In this document: one piece after another, positions 26,452 to 39,852 of the stretch | How positions within the stretch are numbered: the stretch's first letter is position 1 | How the letters are laid out: each line of letters opens with the position of its first letter | Origin: Candidatus Streptomyces philanthi | GTDB lineage: Bacteria > Actinomycetota > Actinomycetes > Streptomycetales > Streptomycetaceae | Direction: 5' to 3' | NCBI GenBank assembly: GCA_018114805.1 | Contig: CP073042.1 | Location: 1,426,001-1,490,000 of the forward strand | Length of the DNA: 64,000 nucleotides | The notes under the pieces: generated by a model | The model's database searches: none | What the model was told of the DNA's origin: nothing | The model's input: the letters and a program-made list of their open reading frames with translations, nothing else | Translations under genes and position numbers: made by a program

Positions 26452-26890
26452 GTGGAGATTCGGCGGGCTGGGGAAATCCGCAAGGTGGTCGCGGCCGAGC
26501 ACCTTTTCGACGGGCCGGCCCGGGTCGGCGCGGCGGAGCGCTTTCTGCATGAGCCGGGGCACCACCTGCTGATCGCCTACGCGGCGGAACGGCCCGTCGG
26601 ACTGATCACCGGTGTGGAGACCACCCACCCCGACAAGGGAACCGAGATGTTCCTGTATGAACTCTCGGTGGACCCCGCGTATCGGCGGCGACCCCGCGTA
26701 TCGGCGGCGCGGCGTCGGGAGCTCGCTGGTCCGGGCGCTGGCGGAGCTGGCGTGGGATCGGGGGTGCTACGGCATGTGGGTCGGTACGGAACGCGACAAC
26801 ACGGCGGCGCTCGCCACCTACCGCGCGGCGGGAGCCACGGACGAGGAGGACTTCGTGGCGCTCACGTGGTCGTTCCGGAACCACGACTGA
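26452..26890 (+). pseudogene. GNAT acetyltransferase broken by a 19-bp tandem duplication
   Basis: GTG at 26452 follows AGGAAGGGG. The first frame has FLHEPGHHLLIAYAAERPVG and EMFLYELSVDPAYRRR. The second frame has RRGVGSSLVRALAELAWDRG, MWVGTERDNTAALATYRAAG and ends FVALTWSFRNHD. RRxGVG is the acetyl-CoA loop. Taking out one copy of the 19-base repeat at 26671-26708 restores a 139-residue protein similar to AAC(3)-I-type GNATs. The substrate is unknown. Confidence 0.85.
26671..26708. repeat. Perfect 19-bp tandem duplication in the GNAT gene
   Basis: GACCCCGCGTATCGGCGGC is present twice head to tail (26671-26689 and 26690-26708). Nineteen is not a multiple of three, so the extra copy shifts the frame. 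Confidence 0.92.
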
Positions 26891-27299
26891 ACCACATCGC
26901 CCGAAACGCGAGCAATACGACAGGGGAATGGGAAATGTGGCCTACGCGACGCGTCATCCACTCACGTCAGGCCACTTGTTACCACCCGTAACTGATCCCC
27001 CTAAATAAACCCCTATGGCACCCCTAGCGCACTATTGGCCAACACGGGTCTGCAAACTCTATTCACTCGGCCGTCACGGAACAGTTTCACCATCACCATA
27101 AATTCAGGGGACCTCGCCGGCAACCCCTACGATGTGGCCTGAATCCCCTCTCGGTGGCCACCACGGCGCGGTTCGGCTCTTAAGATCATCGTGCGGCTTA
27201 CCCGTCGTTGTGGTGGCTGAACATCGGCCAACGACCGGGCCGAATCCCTCCCTTTCGCTAGCGCACGAGGTGAAAGTTTTGCGGTCTGAGACTCGCGAA
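26891..27299. other. Upstream region of the NRPS gene
   Basis: No gene. It includes a locally AT-richer stretch (about 26990-27110, with CCCCTAAATAAACCCCTA), likely to hold the promoter. No iron-box (DmdR-like) sequence was seen. Confidence 0.4.
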
Positions 27300-31424
<4,125 letters not shown>

Positions 31425-31428
<4 letters not shown>

Positions 31429-31640
31429 CAAACCCGTTCGACGACGAGGACGGCCGCTACCTCGTCCTCGTCAACGCCGAGGACCAGCACTCGCTGTGGC
31501 CCGCCAACAGCGCCGTCCCGCCGGGTTGGACGGTGGCGTACGCCGAGGACAGCCGCGCCGCGTGCGAGGGGTACGTCGAGGAGCACTGGAGCGACCTGCG
31601 CCCGGCCAGCCTGCGCCGGTTGACGGAGCAGACCGACTGA
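31425..31640 (+). CDS. mbtH: MbtH-like protein
   Basis: 71 residues with the full signature: NPFDDEDGRYLVLVNAEDQH, SLWP, VPPGWTVAY and a final SLRRLTEQ. MbtH-like proteins bind adenylation domains and make them soluble and active. It overlaps the NRPS stop by four bases and has its own site (CGGAAGGACC). Intact, unlike its partner. Confidence 0.95.
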
Positions 31641-31699
31641 CGGAGCAGGCCGGTTGACGGAGCAGACCGGCTGGCAGAACAGGCCGTCGTACGACGGCG

Positions 31700-31734
31700 A
31701 GCGGGCCGGGTCGCGCGGAGCGACCCGGCCCGCT
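31700..31734. terminator. Bidirectional terminator between mbtH and the TetR gene
   Basis: AGCGGGCCGGGTCG (31700-31713) pairs perfectly with 31721-31734 around a 7-base loop. It separates convergent genes. Confidence 0.85.
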
Positions 31735-31737
31735 CCC

Positions 31738-32340
31738 TCATGTGCCCCGGGTCGTGAGGGCCACCGCCGCGTCGAGAAGCGTCGCGGTCAGGGCGGGGAG
31801 CCCGGCGGGGGGCTCGGACAGCAGGAACAGCCAGGCGAAGGCGGGGCCGACGAGCAGGGCGTTGAGCACGGCCGGGTCGGGGCGGGTGGTCAATTCGCCG
31901 CGCGCCGCCGCGTGGTCGAGGATCTCCGTCAGGGTCCGGCGTTGGGCCCCCAGGTACCTCTCGTTGAACCGGTCGTGAAGCGCGGGGTCGGCGTGGATGT
32001 CGGCCAACAGGCCGGGGACCGTCCCCGGCGGCGCGGCCGCCATGGCCTCCGCGACCTCGGCGAGCACGGCGGCCAGGTCAGCCCGGAGCGATCCGTGGTC
32101 GGGCGGCACGGCCAGGAACCGGTCCGGCAGCAGGACATCGAAGATCATCTCTTGCTTGGTGGCGTGGCGCCGGTAGATCGCCGCCTTGCCCACGCCGGCC
32201 CGCGCGGCCACCTCGGCCATCGTGAGTCGGGCGTACCCGACCTCGGCCAGGAGTTCCCGGACGGCGGCGGCGACGGCGTCGTCGACGCGGCTGTCCCGGG
32301 GGCGGCCCCCCGGGTTGCGTGCTTGCTTTCGAGCGGACAT
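31738..32340 (-). CDS. TetR-family regulator
   Basis: 200 residues. The N-terminal helix-turn-helix reads RLTMAEVAARAGVGKAAIYR, with the preceding Arg-rich arm SARKQARNPGGRPRDSRVD. The C-terminal domain is hydrophobic (LNALLVGPAFAWLFLL), as in TetR_C proteins. Start ATG 32340. It is divergent from the DUF2867 gene, and the shared promoter region contains two inverted repeats, so it probably represses that gene and itself. Confidence 0.9.
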   Translation of the reverse strand: MSARKQARNPGGRPRDSRVDDAVAAAVRELLAEVGYARLTMAEVAARAGVGKAAIYRRHATKQEMIFDVLLPDRFLAVPPDHGSLRADLAAVLAEVAEAMAAAPPGTVPGLLADIHADPALHDRFNERYLGAQRRTLTEILDHAAARGELTTRPDPAVLNALLVGPAFAWLFLLSEPPAGLPALTATLLDAAVALTTRGT

Positions 32341-32353
32341 GGGCACATCATAC

Positions 32354-32403
32354 GGAACCATAAGTAACGAAACTGGCGGTTCCAAAACGATCGGTCTCGT
32401 TAC
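32354..32403. promoter_or_regulatory. Nested inverted repeats in the TetR/DUF2867 divergent promoter
   Basis: GGAACC (32354) with GGTTCC (32378), and GTAACGAAAC (32364-32373) with GTCTCGTTAC (32394-32403, 9 of 10 paired). Both lie within 65 bases of the TetR start codon, where TetR operators are usual. Confidence 0.6.
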
Positions 32404-32543
32404 GTCACAGCGACCGCGCCCGACACGCCGGCCACGCCAGGCAGCGCGCGGGCGCCGTCGCGGCCATCGACGGCCAGCCGGCTGAGCCATCGCCGGTTCC
32501 GGCCACCCGTCGGCACAGCACACGCGCTCGGAGGGAACGACCG

Positions 32544-33175
32544 ATGCGCATCCCGAAAGCCGCCCACACCGCACAGTCGTGGCGGATCCACGAGTTCACC
32601 CGAGACTTCCGGATCGAGGACGTGTGGGCCTTCCACGCGCCCGACGCCGGGCCCGACGACTTCCCCGTGATGCTCCAGGCGCTCAAGACAGCCTACGACA
32701 CCCGGAAGGCCCCCGCCCCGGTCCGGTTCCTGTTCGCGGTGCGCTGGAAGCTCGGCGCCCTGCTCGGCTGGGACACTCCCCAGGCGGACCTGGGCGGGCG
32801 GGTCCCCTCGCTACGCGACCGGCTCCCGACGGACCTCGCGCGGACCGCGCTCGACGCCGCCCCCTGCACCGACCCGTTCTCCGAAGTGTACCAGCTCGAC
32901 CACGAGGCGGCCCGCGAACTGGGCAACAGGACCGTCCACACCTGATGCACCTGGGCTGGGTACGGACCGACGACGGCAGACACGAACTGCGCATAGCGGC
33001 GCTGGTCAAGGACAACGGGCTGTTCGGCCGGCTCTACATGGCCGCGATCCTGCCGTTCCGGTACCTCGTCGTCTACCCGGCGCTGACCCGCCAGTGGGAG
33101 CGCACCTGGCTCGACCACGGCCGCCCGAACCGGCGCGCCGCGAACGGCCCGCCGACGGCCACCGGCCTGAGCTGA
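32544..33175 (+). pseudogene. DUF2867 family protein, one frameshift
   Basis: MRIPKAAHTAQSWRIHEFTR, FLFAVRWKLGALLGWDTP and FSEVYQLDHEAARELGNRTV read in one frame to 32945. MHLGWVRTDDGRHELRIAAL and FGRLYMAAILPFRYLVVYPA read in another to 33175. One base added in the ACACC-TGATG region restores about 210 residues. DUF2867 proteins are small and of unknown function, often next to TetR genes; here the TetR gene is divergent. Confidence 0.8.
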
Positions 33176-33264
33176 CCGGGTCGGCCGGTCCCCACTGCCC
33201 TGCCCGGCGCGGGTGGCCGGGGGCGCTGGCGGTCGCGGCCTGAACGGCCCGGGGGCCGGGCGTT

Positions 33265-33287
33265 GGCCCGGCCCGTCGGGCCGGGCC
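33265..33287 (-). terminator. Terminator of the hydroxylase operon
   Basis: GGCCCGGCCC-GTC-GGGCCGGGCC, a perfect 10-bp stem with a 3-base loop directly after the stop of the molybdenum subunit. Confidence 0.8.
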
Positions 33288-35620
33288 TAGCGGCGCTCGT
33301 CGTGTACGACGGCCGACTGGGGCCGGATCGGCAGCCGGCCCACCGGGCGGGCGGTGGCCGCGCGGACGGCGGAGGCGATCGCCGCCGGGGAGGTGACGAC
33401 CGGGACGACGCTGACCGCCTTGGCGCCGAACGGCGCCACCACGTCCCGCTCCTCGATCAGCTTCACGATCTTGATGTCGGGCACGTCGAGCGCGGTCGGC
33501 AGGGCGTAGCCCGTCAGGTCGGGGTGGCGGACGATGCCGCGCGAGGTGCGCAGGTTCTCACTGAGGGCGGCGCCGATGCCCTGCGTGACGCCGGCCTCGA
33601 TACGCGCCCTGAGCTGTCGCGGGTTCAGCGCGCGCCCCACGTCCTGGGCCACCGTCAGCTCCACCACGCGGACGGCGCCCAGCTCCACGTCCACGTCCAC
33701 CACGGCCCGGATCGCGCAGAACGCGAGCCCGACGTAGGCGTCGCCCTGCCCCGAGTCGTCCAGCGGCTCCGTGGGGTGCGGCCGGCACTGCGCCGTGGCC
33801 CACAACTCCTTGCCCTCGAGCGCCTCGGCCACGGTCGTGCTGAGCACCCCGTCGTACGAGGTGATCTTGCCGTCGGCGATGGTCAGCAGCTCCGTCGACA
33901 TGCCGAACTTGTGCGCCAGCGGCTGGAGGATTTGCGTACGGACCATCTTCGCGGCCCGCTCCACCGCGCCGCCCGACACCCAGGTGTGCCGCCCACGGGC
34001 GGCGGGCCCGGCCGGCGGCTGGTCGGTGTCGACGGGCGCGATGTGCACCTCCTCGACGCCGAGGGTCTCCTGCACGATCTGCCGGGCCAGCGTGCTGAAC
34101 CCCTGCCCGGTCTCCACGGCGGCACAGACCACGGTGGCCACCGAGCCCTGCACCTTGACGGTGGCCGTGGAAACCTCGTCGGTGCCCTCGGCGCCCAGCA
34201 TGTGCACCATGCCGAGCCCGTAGCCGACGCCACGCCGCACGGCCCGCGGGTCGCCCGCGCCGTCCGGCCCGCCGGGCAGCAGCCACTCGCTCTCGTCCGC
34301 GTCGTCCCCCGGCAGCGGGGGCAGCGGCTCGTCACGGACGGCCGTCAGCAGGTCGGCCACCGGGGCCGGGCAGGTGACGGTCTGGCCGGTGGGCAGCAGG
34401 TCGCCGGTGGCCATGACGTTGCGCATCCGCAACTCGGCCGGGTCGAGGCCGAGCTTGGCCGCCAGCTTGTCCATCTGGCCCTCGTACGCCGCGCACACCT
34501 GCAGCGCGCCCTCGCCGCGCACATGGCCCGACGGCGGGTTGTTGGTGCGCACCGCCCAGCCCTCGATGAACGCGTGCGGCACCACGTACGGGCCGCAGGC
34601 GAAGGAGACGGCGGCGGCCAGCGCGTCGGCCGAGGTGTCGGCGTAGGCGCCGGCGTCCAGCAGGATCTGCGCCTCGACCTTGAGCAACGTGCCCTCGGCG
34701 TCGGCGTGGTGGCGGTAGCGCAGCAGCGTGGGGTGGCGGTGGGCGTGCCCGAGGAAGGACTCCTCGCGGGTCGCGGCCAGCTTGACCGGGTGGCCGGTGC
34801 GCAGCGCGAGCAGGCCGAGCGGCAGCAGCATGCCGGCGTCCTCGCGCTCGCCCATGGCGCCCGGCACGCCGGTCACGACGACCTTGACCAACTCCGGCGG
34901 GAGCCCGTAGCAGGCGGCAGCCAGGTCGCGGTCGGCGTGCGGGTCGGTGGAGGCGGTGTACAGCTCCACGCCGCCGTCCGGACGCGGCACGGCGAGCCCG
35001 GCCTCGGCGCCGATCGGCGCAGGGTCCTGGCGCCCGATCCGGTACACACCCTCGACGATGACGTCGCCGACCACGCTCGGGTCGCCGTAGCTGAGCGGGA
35101 TGTGCCGGATCAGGTTGCCGTCGGGGTGCAGCGGCTCGGCGCTGAACGCCTGCTCCGGGTCGGTGACCGGGTCGAGGACTTCGTACTCGACGGCGATGGC
35201 CGTCGCCGCGAGGCGGGCCGTGTCGGGGTGGTTGGCGGCCACGGCGGCGATCGGCTCGCCGTGGTGGCGCACCAGGTCGGTGGCGAACACCGGCCGGTCC
35301 AGGACCTTGCGTCCGTGTGCGGCGTCGCCCGCCACGTCCGCGTGCGTGACCACCGTCCGCACGCCGGGCATGGCGGCAGCCGCCGAGGGGTCGATGGAGA
35401 CGATGCGCGCGTGCGGGTGCGGGGAGCGCAGTACCGCGGCCCACAGCAGCCCCTCGGCCCACAGGTCGGCGGCGTACGGGAAGACACCCTGCGTCTTGGC
35501 GATGGAGTCGAGCGGCGGCACGGACACGCCGAGCCCGTGCGGTGCCGGCGGCCCCGGCACCGCACCGACCGCCGTCGCAGGCACGGTGGCGGCGCCGTGG
35601 CCGTCCGCGGTTCCCGTCAT
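33287..35620 (-). CDS. Molybdenum-cofactor subunit of a xanthine dehydrogenase-like hydroxylase
   Basis: 777 residues. The a/b hammerhead (KTQGVFPYAADLWAEGLLWA, AAVLRSPHPHARIV) leads to cofactor-binding blocks (GAMGEREDAGMLLPLGLLAL, VRTNNPPSGHVRGEGALQ, ETGQGFSTLARQIVQETLG, QDVGRALNPRQLRARIEAGV). Where the family has the catalytic Glu in GxKGxGE, this protein has PFGAKAVSVVPVV, without Glu. It therefore belongs to a divergent group and xanthine is not a safe substrate guess. ATG overlaps the stop of the [2Fe-2S] gene (ATGA). Intact. Confidence 0.88.
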   Translation of the reverse strand: MTGTADGHGAATVPATAVGAVPGPPAPHGLGVSVPPLDSIAKTQGVFPYAADLWAEGLLWAAVLRSPHPHARIVSIDPSAAAAMPGVRTVVTHADVAGDAAHGRKVLDRPVFATDLVRHHGEPIAAVAANHPDTARLAATAIAVEYEVLDPVTDPEQAFSAEPLHPDGNLIRHIPLSYGDPSVVGDVIVEGVYRIGRQDPAPIGAEAGLAVPRPDGGVELYTASTDPHADRDLAAACYGLPPELVKVVVTGVPGAMGEREDAGMLLPLGLLALRTGHPVKLAATREESFLGHAHRHPTLLRYRHHADAEGTLLKVEAQILLDAGAYADTSADALAAAVSFACGPYVVPHAFIEGWAVRTNNPPSGHVRGEGALQVCAAYEGQMDKLAAKLGLDPAELRMRNVMATGDLLPTGQTVTCPAPVADLLTAVRDEPLPPLPGDDADESEWLLPGGPDGAGDPRAVRRGVGYGLGMVHMLGAEGTDEVSTATVKVQGSVATVVCAAVETGQGFSTLARQIVQETLGVEEVHIAPVDTDQPPAGPAARGRHTWVSGGAVERAAKMVRTQILQPLAHKFGMSTELLTIADGKITSYDGVLSTTVAEALEGKELWATAQCRPHPTEPLDDSGQGDAYVGLAFCAIRAVVDVDVELGAVRVVELTVAQDVGRALNPRQLRARIEAGVTQGIGAALSENLRTSRGIVRHPDLTGYALPTALDVPDIKIVKLIEERDVVAPFGAKAVSVVPVVTSPAAIASAVRAATARPVGRLPIRPQSAVVHDERR

Positions 35621-38600
35621 GCCGATTGCCTTCCGCTGCCGCCGTCGTCGTGAAGTGCCCCGTCGCCGTAGGCGATGTCCTGGCCGTCGTAGGCGATGTC
35701 CTGACCGCCGTGGCCGTTGGTGCCGTAGCCAGCGTAGTCGGGTGCGGTGTGGCCCCTGCCCTGGCCCAGCGGGTCGTGCCCGGCGTCGTACGCGACGGGC
35801 GCGCCCTGCCCCGGGTAGCCGGCCGGGAACGCGCCCGGGACCGCCGAGGGGTCGACAGGGTGCGGGGCGTCGTGCGGCGGGAACTGACCGGGGCCGGGGC
35901 CGGCGTTGGCGACCGGGCCACCGTCGCCGGCCGGGCTGTCGTGCGCGGCCTCGTCGGCGGCGGCAGCGGCCACGCGGCCGGCCACCACCTCGCGTACGGC
36001 GTCGAGCACGCCGCGGTAGCCGGAGCAGCGGCAGAGGTTGCCGCAGATGGCCTGTCGGGCCTCCTGCTCGGTGGGCGCGTGGTTGCCCTCCAGCAGGTCG
36101 TGCACGGTCATCGCGAGGCCCGGCACGCAGAAGCCGCACTGGACGGCGCCCGAGCCGGCCAGCGCCCGCTGCACGTCGCTGGGCTGCCCGTTGGTCGCCA
36201 GTCCCTCCACGGTGCGGACCTCGGACCCGGCGGTGGTCGCGGCGGGCACCAGGCAGGAGGCCACCAGACGGCCGTCGACCTGCACCGAACAGGCCCCGCA
36301 CTCGCCCTGCGAGCAGCCGTCCTTGGCACCCGCGAAGCCGAGCCGCTCGCGCAGCACGTACAGCAGCGACTCGCCGATCCACGCGCCGGTCACGGGCCGG
36401 TCGGCGCCGTTGACCCGCAACACGTACGAGGCCAACGGGTGCTCGGTGTGCGGGTCGGCGGGGGCCTCGGGGACCCGGGCGGCGGTCGTCTCGTCGGCGG
36501 CGGCGGACACCGCCGACGTGGGCGCGCCCGCCGTCACCTCGGCGCCCTCGGCGCCGGCCGGTTCCGGTCCCGCCGGTACGGGCACGGTGGCGGCGGGGCC
36601 GTCGTCCTCGGGGCTCTCGGCGGCGTCCAGGTCGGTCGCGTCGGCGGAGCCGCCGGTGGGGCGGGCGTCGGAGCCCGTGTGGGAGCCGGTGCCGGAGCCC
36701 GTGTCGGGGCCGGCCGTGGGGTCGTCGCCCGCGGCCTCGGGGCGCGGCTGGTCGGCCGTGGCGTCACCGTTGGCGGCCGCGGCTCCTTGCCCCTCCCCCG
36801 CGCCGGGCTCGGCCGGGGCCTCGGCGCCGCTCGGGGCGTCGGCTCCGTTCGGGGCGTCGGCAACGGCGTCACCGCCGGCGGCGGTCTGCGACTCGGGCGC
36901 CACGGCCCGGCGTGGACCGGGGATCGCAGCGGGGTGCGCGCCGGCGTCGGGTTCCGCGTCCGCGTCGGCCTGCTCGGCGTCGGGGTGGACGTGGGCCTGC
37001 TCGGCGTCGGCGTGGGCCGGGCCTTCGGCCGGGGCGTGCCCCGGCTCCGCGCCGCTCAGAGCCGCGCCGGCCAGGTTCGAGCCGGCACCGTCGGAGCGGG
37101 AGACCTCGGTGCGGGGCGCGTCCGCGTGGGAGGCGTCGATACGGGACGCCTCGCCCTCCGCGAGCGGGTGCCCAACGCCGGGACCGGCCGAACCGGCCTC
37201 AGCGGAGGTCGCGTCGGCGGGGCCGGCGACCGGGTCGAGGGCGATGGGCGTGCGCGCGTCGGCAGCCGCGCGGCGGTCCGGCGCCGCCGCGCCGTCCGGC
37301 TGCGTCGGCGTGCCGTGCGGCAGGATGCCCTGCGCGGGGGCGCCGGGCGCGAGGGTGTCGTGGGTCGCGGTCCCGTGCGCCGGCGTGCTGTACGTCGGGG
37401 TGCCGTGTGCCGGCGTGCCGGGGACAGGGGCGCCCTGCACCGGCGGGGCGGACATACGGGTGCCCTGCGCGGGCGTGCGCGGGGCGGGGGCCGGGATCGG
37501 CGCGCCCGTGACCGGGGCCTGGTGCGCGGCGTCGGCGAACTGCTCGGCTGCGCCGCCCACTTCGCCGGCGGGACTCGGCTGACCGCCCCCGTGCGTCGCG
37601 CCGTCGGTGGTCGGCGCGGCGTCGGGCGCCGGCGGCTGGTGCAGGCCTGCGACGGCCGGGTCGCCGGGGTGCGCCGGCGCGGGGTGCTGCTCGTCCCGCT
37701 GCGACCGCTCCCCGTGCGGCAGCTGGGCCGGGCCGTCGTGCCCGGGGTCGCCCTGGGCGGGTACGTGGGGGCCGGCAGCGGCGGGCGAGGCGAGCGCGGA
37801 CGGGACGGCGGGGAAGCCGAACTGGCCGGATGCGTCCGGCAGTTGGCCGGCCGGCCCGGGCGCGGGCCAGGGCAGCCAGGCGGCCTGCACGTCGCCCGGC
37901 TCGCCGGCGGCGCCCTGCGGCGCGCGAGCGTCCTGGGGAGCGTCGGCGCGTACGTCGTCGCCGGGTGCGGTCGGGGCGTGCGGCGCTTCGTCCGCGCGCG
38001 CCGGCGCGTCCTGCGGGGCGTCGGGTGTAGCGGCGGCGGTCACGTCGGCGCGCTCGGCCTCGGGGTGTGTCGGGCCACCGTCCGCGCTCGCGGGCCGCTC
38101 ACCGGCCGGGGCCGCGTCGCCGACCTGGGCCGCGTCGTCGGTCTGGGTCGCGCCGTCGACCGGGTCCTCGGCGGATCCCTGATCCGCCGCCTGGTCCGTC
38201 ACCGCGTCCCCGGGCGCCCAGTGCCGTGCCACGGCCGGGGCGCCGAGCTGGCCGGCGCCAGGACCGGGCTGACCGGTGCCGTCGTCCGCCGGCTCGCCGG
38301 CGCCGTCGGCGACCTCCACGCCGTGGGGGCGCATGGGGTACTCCGGCTGCTCGGGCTGGTGCGTGGGGCGGGGGCGGTACGGGGCAACCAACCGGTCGGC
38401 GAGCGCGTACGCCTCCGACGCCTGCCCGGCCATCGGTTCGCCGCGCTCCGCCGCGCCCGCCACCGGCCACTGACCGGTGCTCGCGTCGCCGGCCGGCGGC
38501 GTCGGCCACTGCGGGACGCCCTGCGGGCGGTGCGGCTCGTGCGGCCCAGGGCCGCGCACAGCCGGGCCCTGCCGCCCGCCGGGGGCCGGCCGCTCGTCCA

Positions 38601-39852
38601 CCTGCTGCCCGGGCCGGCCGGTTCCGGCCTGGCCCTGGTCCGGCACGCCGTGCCCCGCGGTGTCGTCGGGCCGGCCGGAACCCGGCCGGTCGGTGGCGTA
38701 CGGGGCCTGCTCCGGGCCGCCGTAGGGGTGGCCCGGCTCGGGCTCGTCGGGGTCGGGGCCGGCTTGCGCCGGGTACCCCTGCTCCGGGTAGGGCGCCTGG
38801 TCGGGGTCGGACCCGTGGCCGTAGTCGGCGGGGCCGGCCGCATCGGTCGGGTAGGGGTCGTGGTCCTGCAGTCCGGCGGCCGGCGCCTGGCCGGCCGGCG
38901 TCGGCTCGCCCGGGTGCAGCCGGTCGGCCTGCGGGCCTCCCGGGTGCGGGGGCAGCCCGAACCGGTAGGCGCTCATGGTGTATTCGCCGGTTTCCTCGAC
39001 GCTGTCGTCGCCGACGGTGGGCAGCGTCCACTGCCAGGTCCCGCCGAGCGCGGAGGGCACCGGCCACTGCGGGGTTGCGTGCGGGTCGTGCGGCTGTCCC
39101 TGCGTGTCCGCCCCGCCCGCCTCGTGCGCCCCGCCGTCGCCGTACGGGTCGTGCGCGGGGTTCCGCTGGCCGGGGTGGTCCTGCTGGCCGTGGCCGAGGT
39201 CGTGTTCGCCCGCCGTGGCCGCGCCCCGCCGCTCGTAGCCAGCCTGGCGGTGCTCGCCGCGCGGGAACTCGCCCGCCTCGTCGCGGCAGTCGTCGGCGGC
39301 GAGCGGGATCGACCCCTGTCCGGTCGCGGGCTGGCCGCCCGGCGTCGGGTCGGCGCCCTGGTCCGGGCCGTGCGGCAGCGACCAGTGGCCGGTGGCGGCC
39401 GGGTCGGCGCCGGGTCGCGGCCCGTCGGCGGGGCCGGCGTGCTGAGCGTACGACTGGTCGTGCGGCGTCGCGTACAGCTGCGCGCCCCGCTCGTCGGCGT
39501 GCCCGCCGTCCTCGGGGCCGGCGGCCAGCCGGGGCGGCGTGAACTGCGGGTGCCAGTGGGCGCCGGGGGGCGGCGTGTAGCCGGTGCCGGGCGCGGCCAG
39601 CGGGTCCCAGCCCTGCGGCAGCGGCGCCGACGGGTCGGCCAGTTCGGGCGGCAGTCGCACGAAGGCGGTGCCCTCGGCGTCGTACTCCGGGCCGCTCGGC
39701 ATCGGCTGCCAGCCGGCGAACGCCTGCGGCGCGCCGCCGGGCAGCCCGTAGGCGGCGTCGGGCGCGCCGTGCTCCGGCTCGTCGGCGCGGCGCGGCGCGG
39801 CCTCAGGCCCTGCCGGGTGGCCGGGGCCGCGCGGGTGGTGTTCAGAGGTCAT
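35617..39852 (-). CDS. [2Fe-2S] subunit with a giant disordered N-terminal extension
   Basis: 1,411 residues. The working domain is near residues 1140-1300: a ferredoxin-like part with CSQGECGACSVQVDGRL and a later Cys, then the helical part with CGFCVPG and CGNLCRCSGY, the ligands of both clusters. The first 1,135 residues are Pro/Gly/Ala/Asp/His-rich, with no predicted fold and loose repeats such as GTPAHGTP. The last 105 are Gly/Asp-rich (GQDIAYDGQDIAYGDG). Relatives are normally 160-200 residues; some streptomycete versions have shorter tails of this kind (from memory). Overlaps both neighbours by four bases. Confidence 0.85.
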   Translation of the reverse strand: MTSEHHPRGPGHPAGPEAAPRRADEPEHGAPDAAYGLPGGAPQAFAGWQPMPSGPEYDAEGTAFVRLPPELADPSAPLPQGWDPLAAPGTGYTPPPGAHWHPQFTPPRLAAGPEDGGHADERGAQLYATPHDQSYAQHAGPADGPRPGADPAATGHWSLPHGPDQGADPTPGGQPATGQGSIPLAADDCRDEAGEFPRGEHRQAGYERRGAATAGEHDLGHGQQDHPGQRNPAHDPYGDGGAHEAGGADTQGQPHDPHATPQWPVPSALGGTWQWTLPTVGDDSVEETGEYTMSAYRFGLPPHPGGPQADRLHPGEPTPAGQAPAAGLQDHDPYPTDAAGPADYGHGSDPDQAPYPEQGYPAQAGPDPDEPEPGHPYGGPEQAPYATDRPGSGRPDDTAGHGVPDQGQAGTGRPGQQVDERPAPGGRQGPAVRGPGPHEPHRPQGVPQWPTPPAGDASTGQWPVAGAAERGEPMAGQASEAYALADRLVAPYRPRPTHQPEQPEYPMRPHGVEVADGAGEPADDGTGQPGPGAGQLGAPAVARHWAPGDAVTDQAADQGSAEDPVDGATQTDDAAQVGDAAPAGERPASADGGPTHPEAERADVTAAATPDAPQDAPARADEAPHAPTAPGDDVRADAPQDARAPQGAAGEPGDVQAAWLPWPAPGPAGQLPDASGQFGFPAVPSALASPAAAGPHVPAQGDPGHDGPAQLPHGERSQRDEQHPAPAHPGDPAVAGLHQPPAPDAAPTTDGATHGGGQPSPAGEVGGAAEQFADAAHQAPVTGAPIPAPAPRTPAQGTRMSAPPVQGAPVPGTPAHGTPTYSTPAHGTATHDTLAPGAPAQGILPHGTPTQPDGAAAPDRRAAADARTPIALDPVAGPADATSAEAGSAGPGVGHPLAEGEASRIDASHADAPRTEVSRSDGAGSNLAGAALSGAEPGHAPAEGPAHADAEQAHVHPDAEQADADAEPDAGAHPAAIPGPRRAVAPESQTAAGGDAVADAPNGADAPSGAEAPAEPGAGEGQGAAAANGDATADQPRPEAAGDDPTAGPDTGSGTGSHTGSDARPTGGSADATDLDAAESPEDDGPAATVPVPAGPEPAGAEGAEVTAGAPTSAVSAAADETTAARVPEAPADPHTEHPLASYVLRVNGADRPVTGAWIGESLLYVLRERLGFAGAKDGCSQGECGACSVQVDGRLVASCLVPAATTAGSEVRTVEGLATNGQPSDVQRALAGSGAVQCGFCVPGLAMTVHDLLEGNHAPTEQEARQAICGNLCRCSGYRGVLDAVREVVAGRVAAAAADEAAHDSPAGDGGPVANAGPGPGQFPPHDAPHPVDPSAVPGAFPAGYPGQGAPVAYDAGHDPLGQGRGHTAPDYAGYGTNGHGGQDIAYDGQDIAYGDGALHDDGGSGRQSA

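Noticed and set aside
26891..27299. An iron-repressor box in front of the NRPS, which would support a siderophore role
   Set aside because: I looked for a TTAGGTTAGGCTCACCTAA-type palindrome and found none; the CCCCTAAATAAACCCC stretch is not a palindrome of that kind.
33263..35653. Plus-strand frame of 796 codons opposite the molybdenum subunit
   Set aside because: The composition (Arg/Gly/His/Val runs) is typical of antisense frames in GC-rich DNA, and the true gene on the minus strand is unmistakable.
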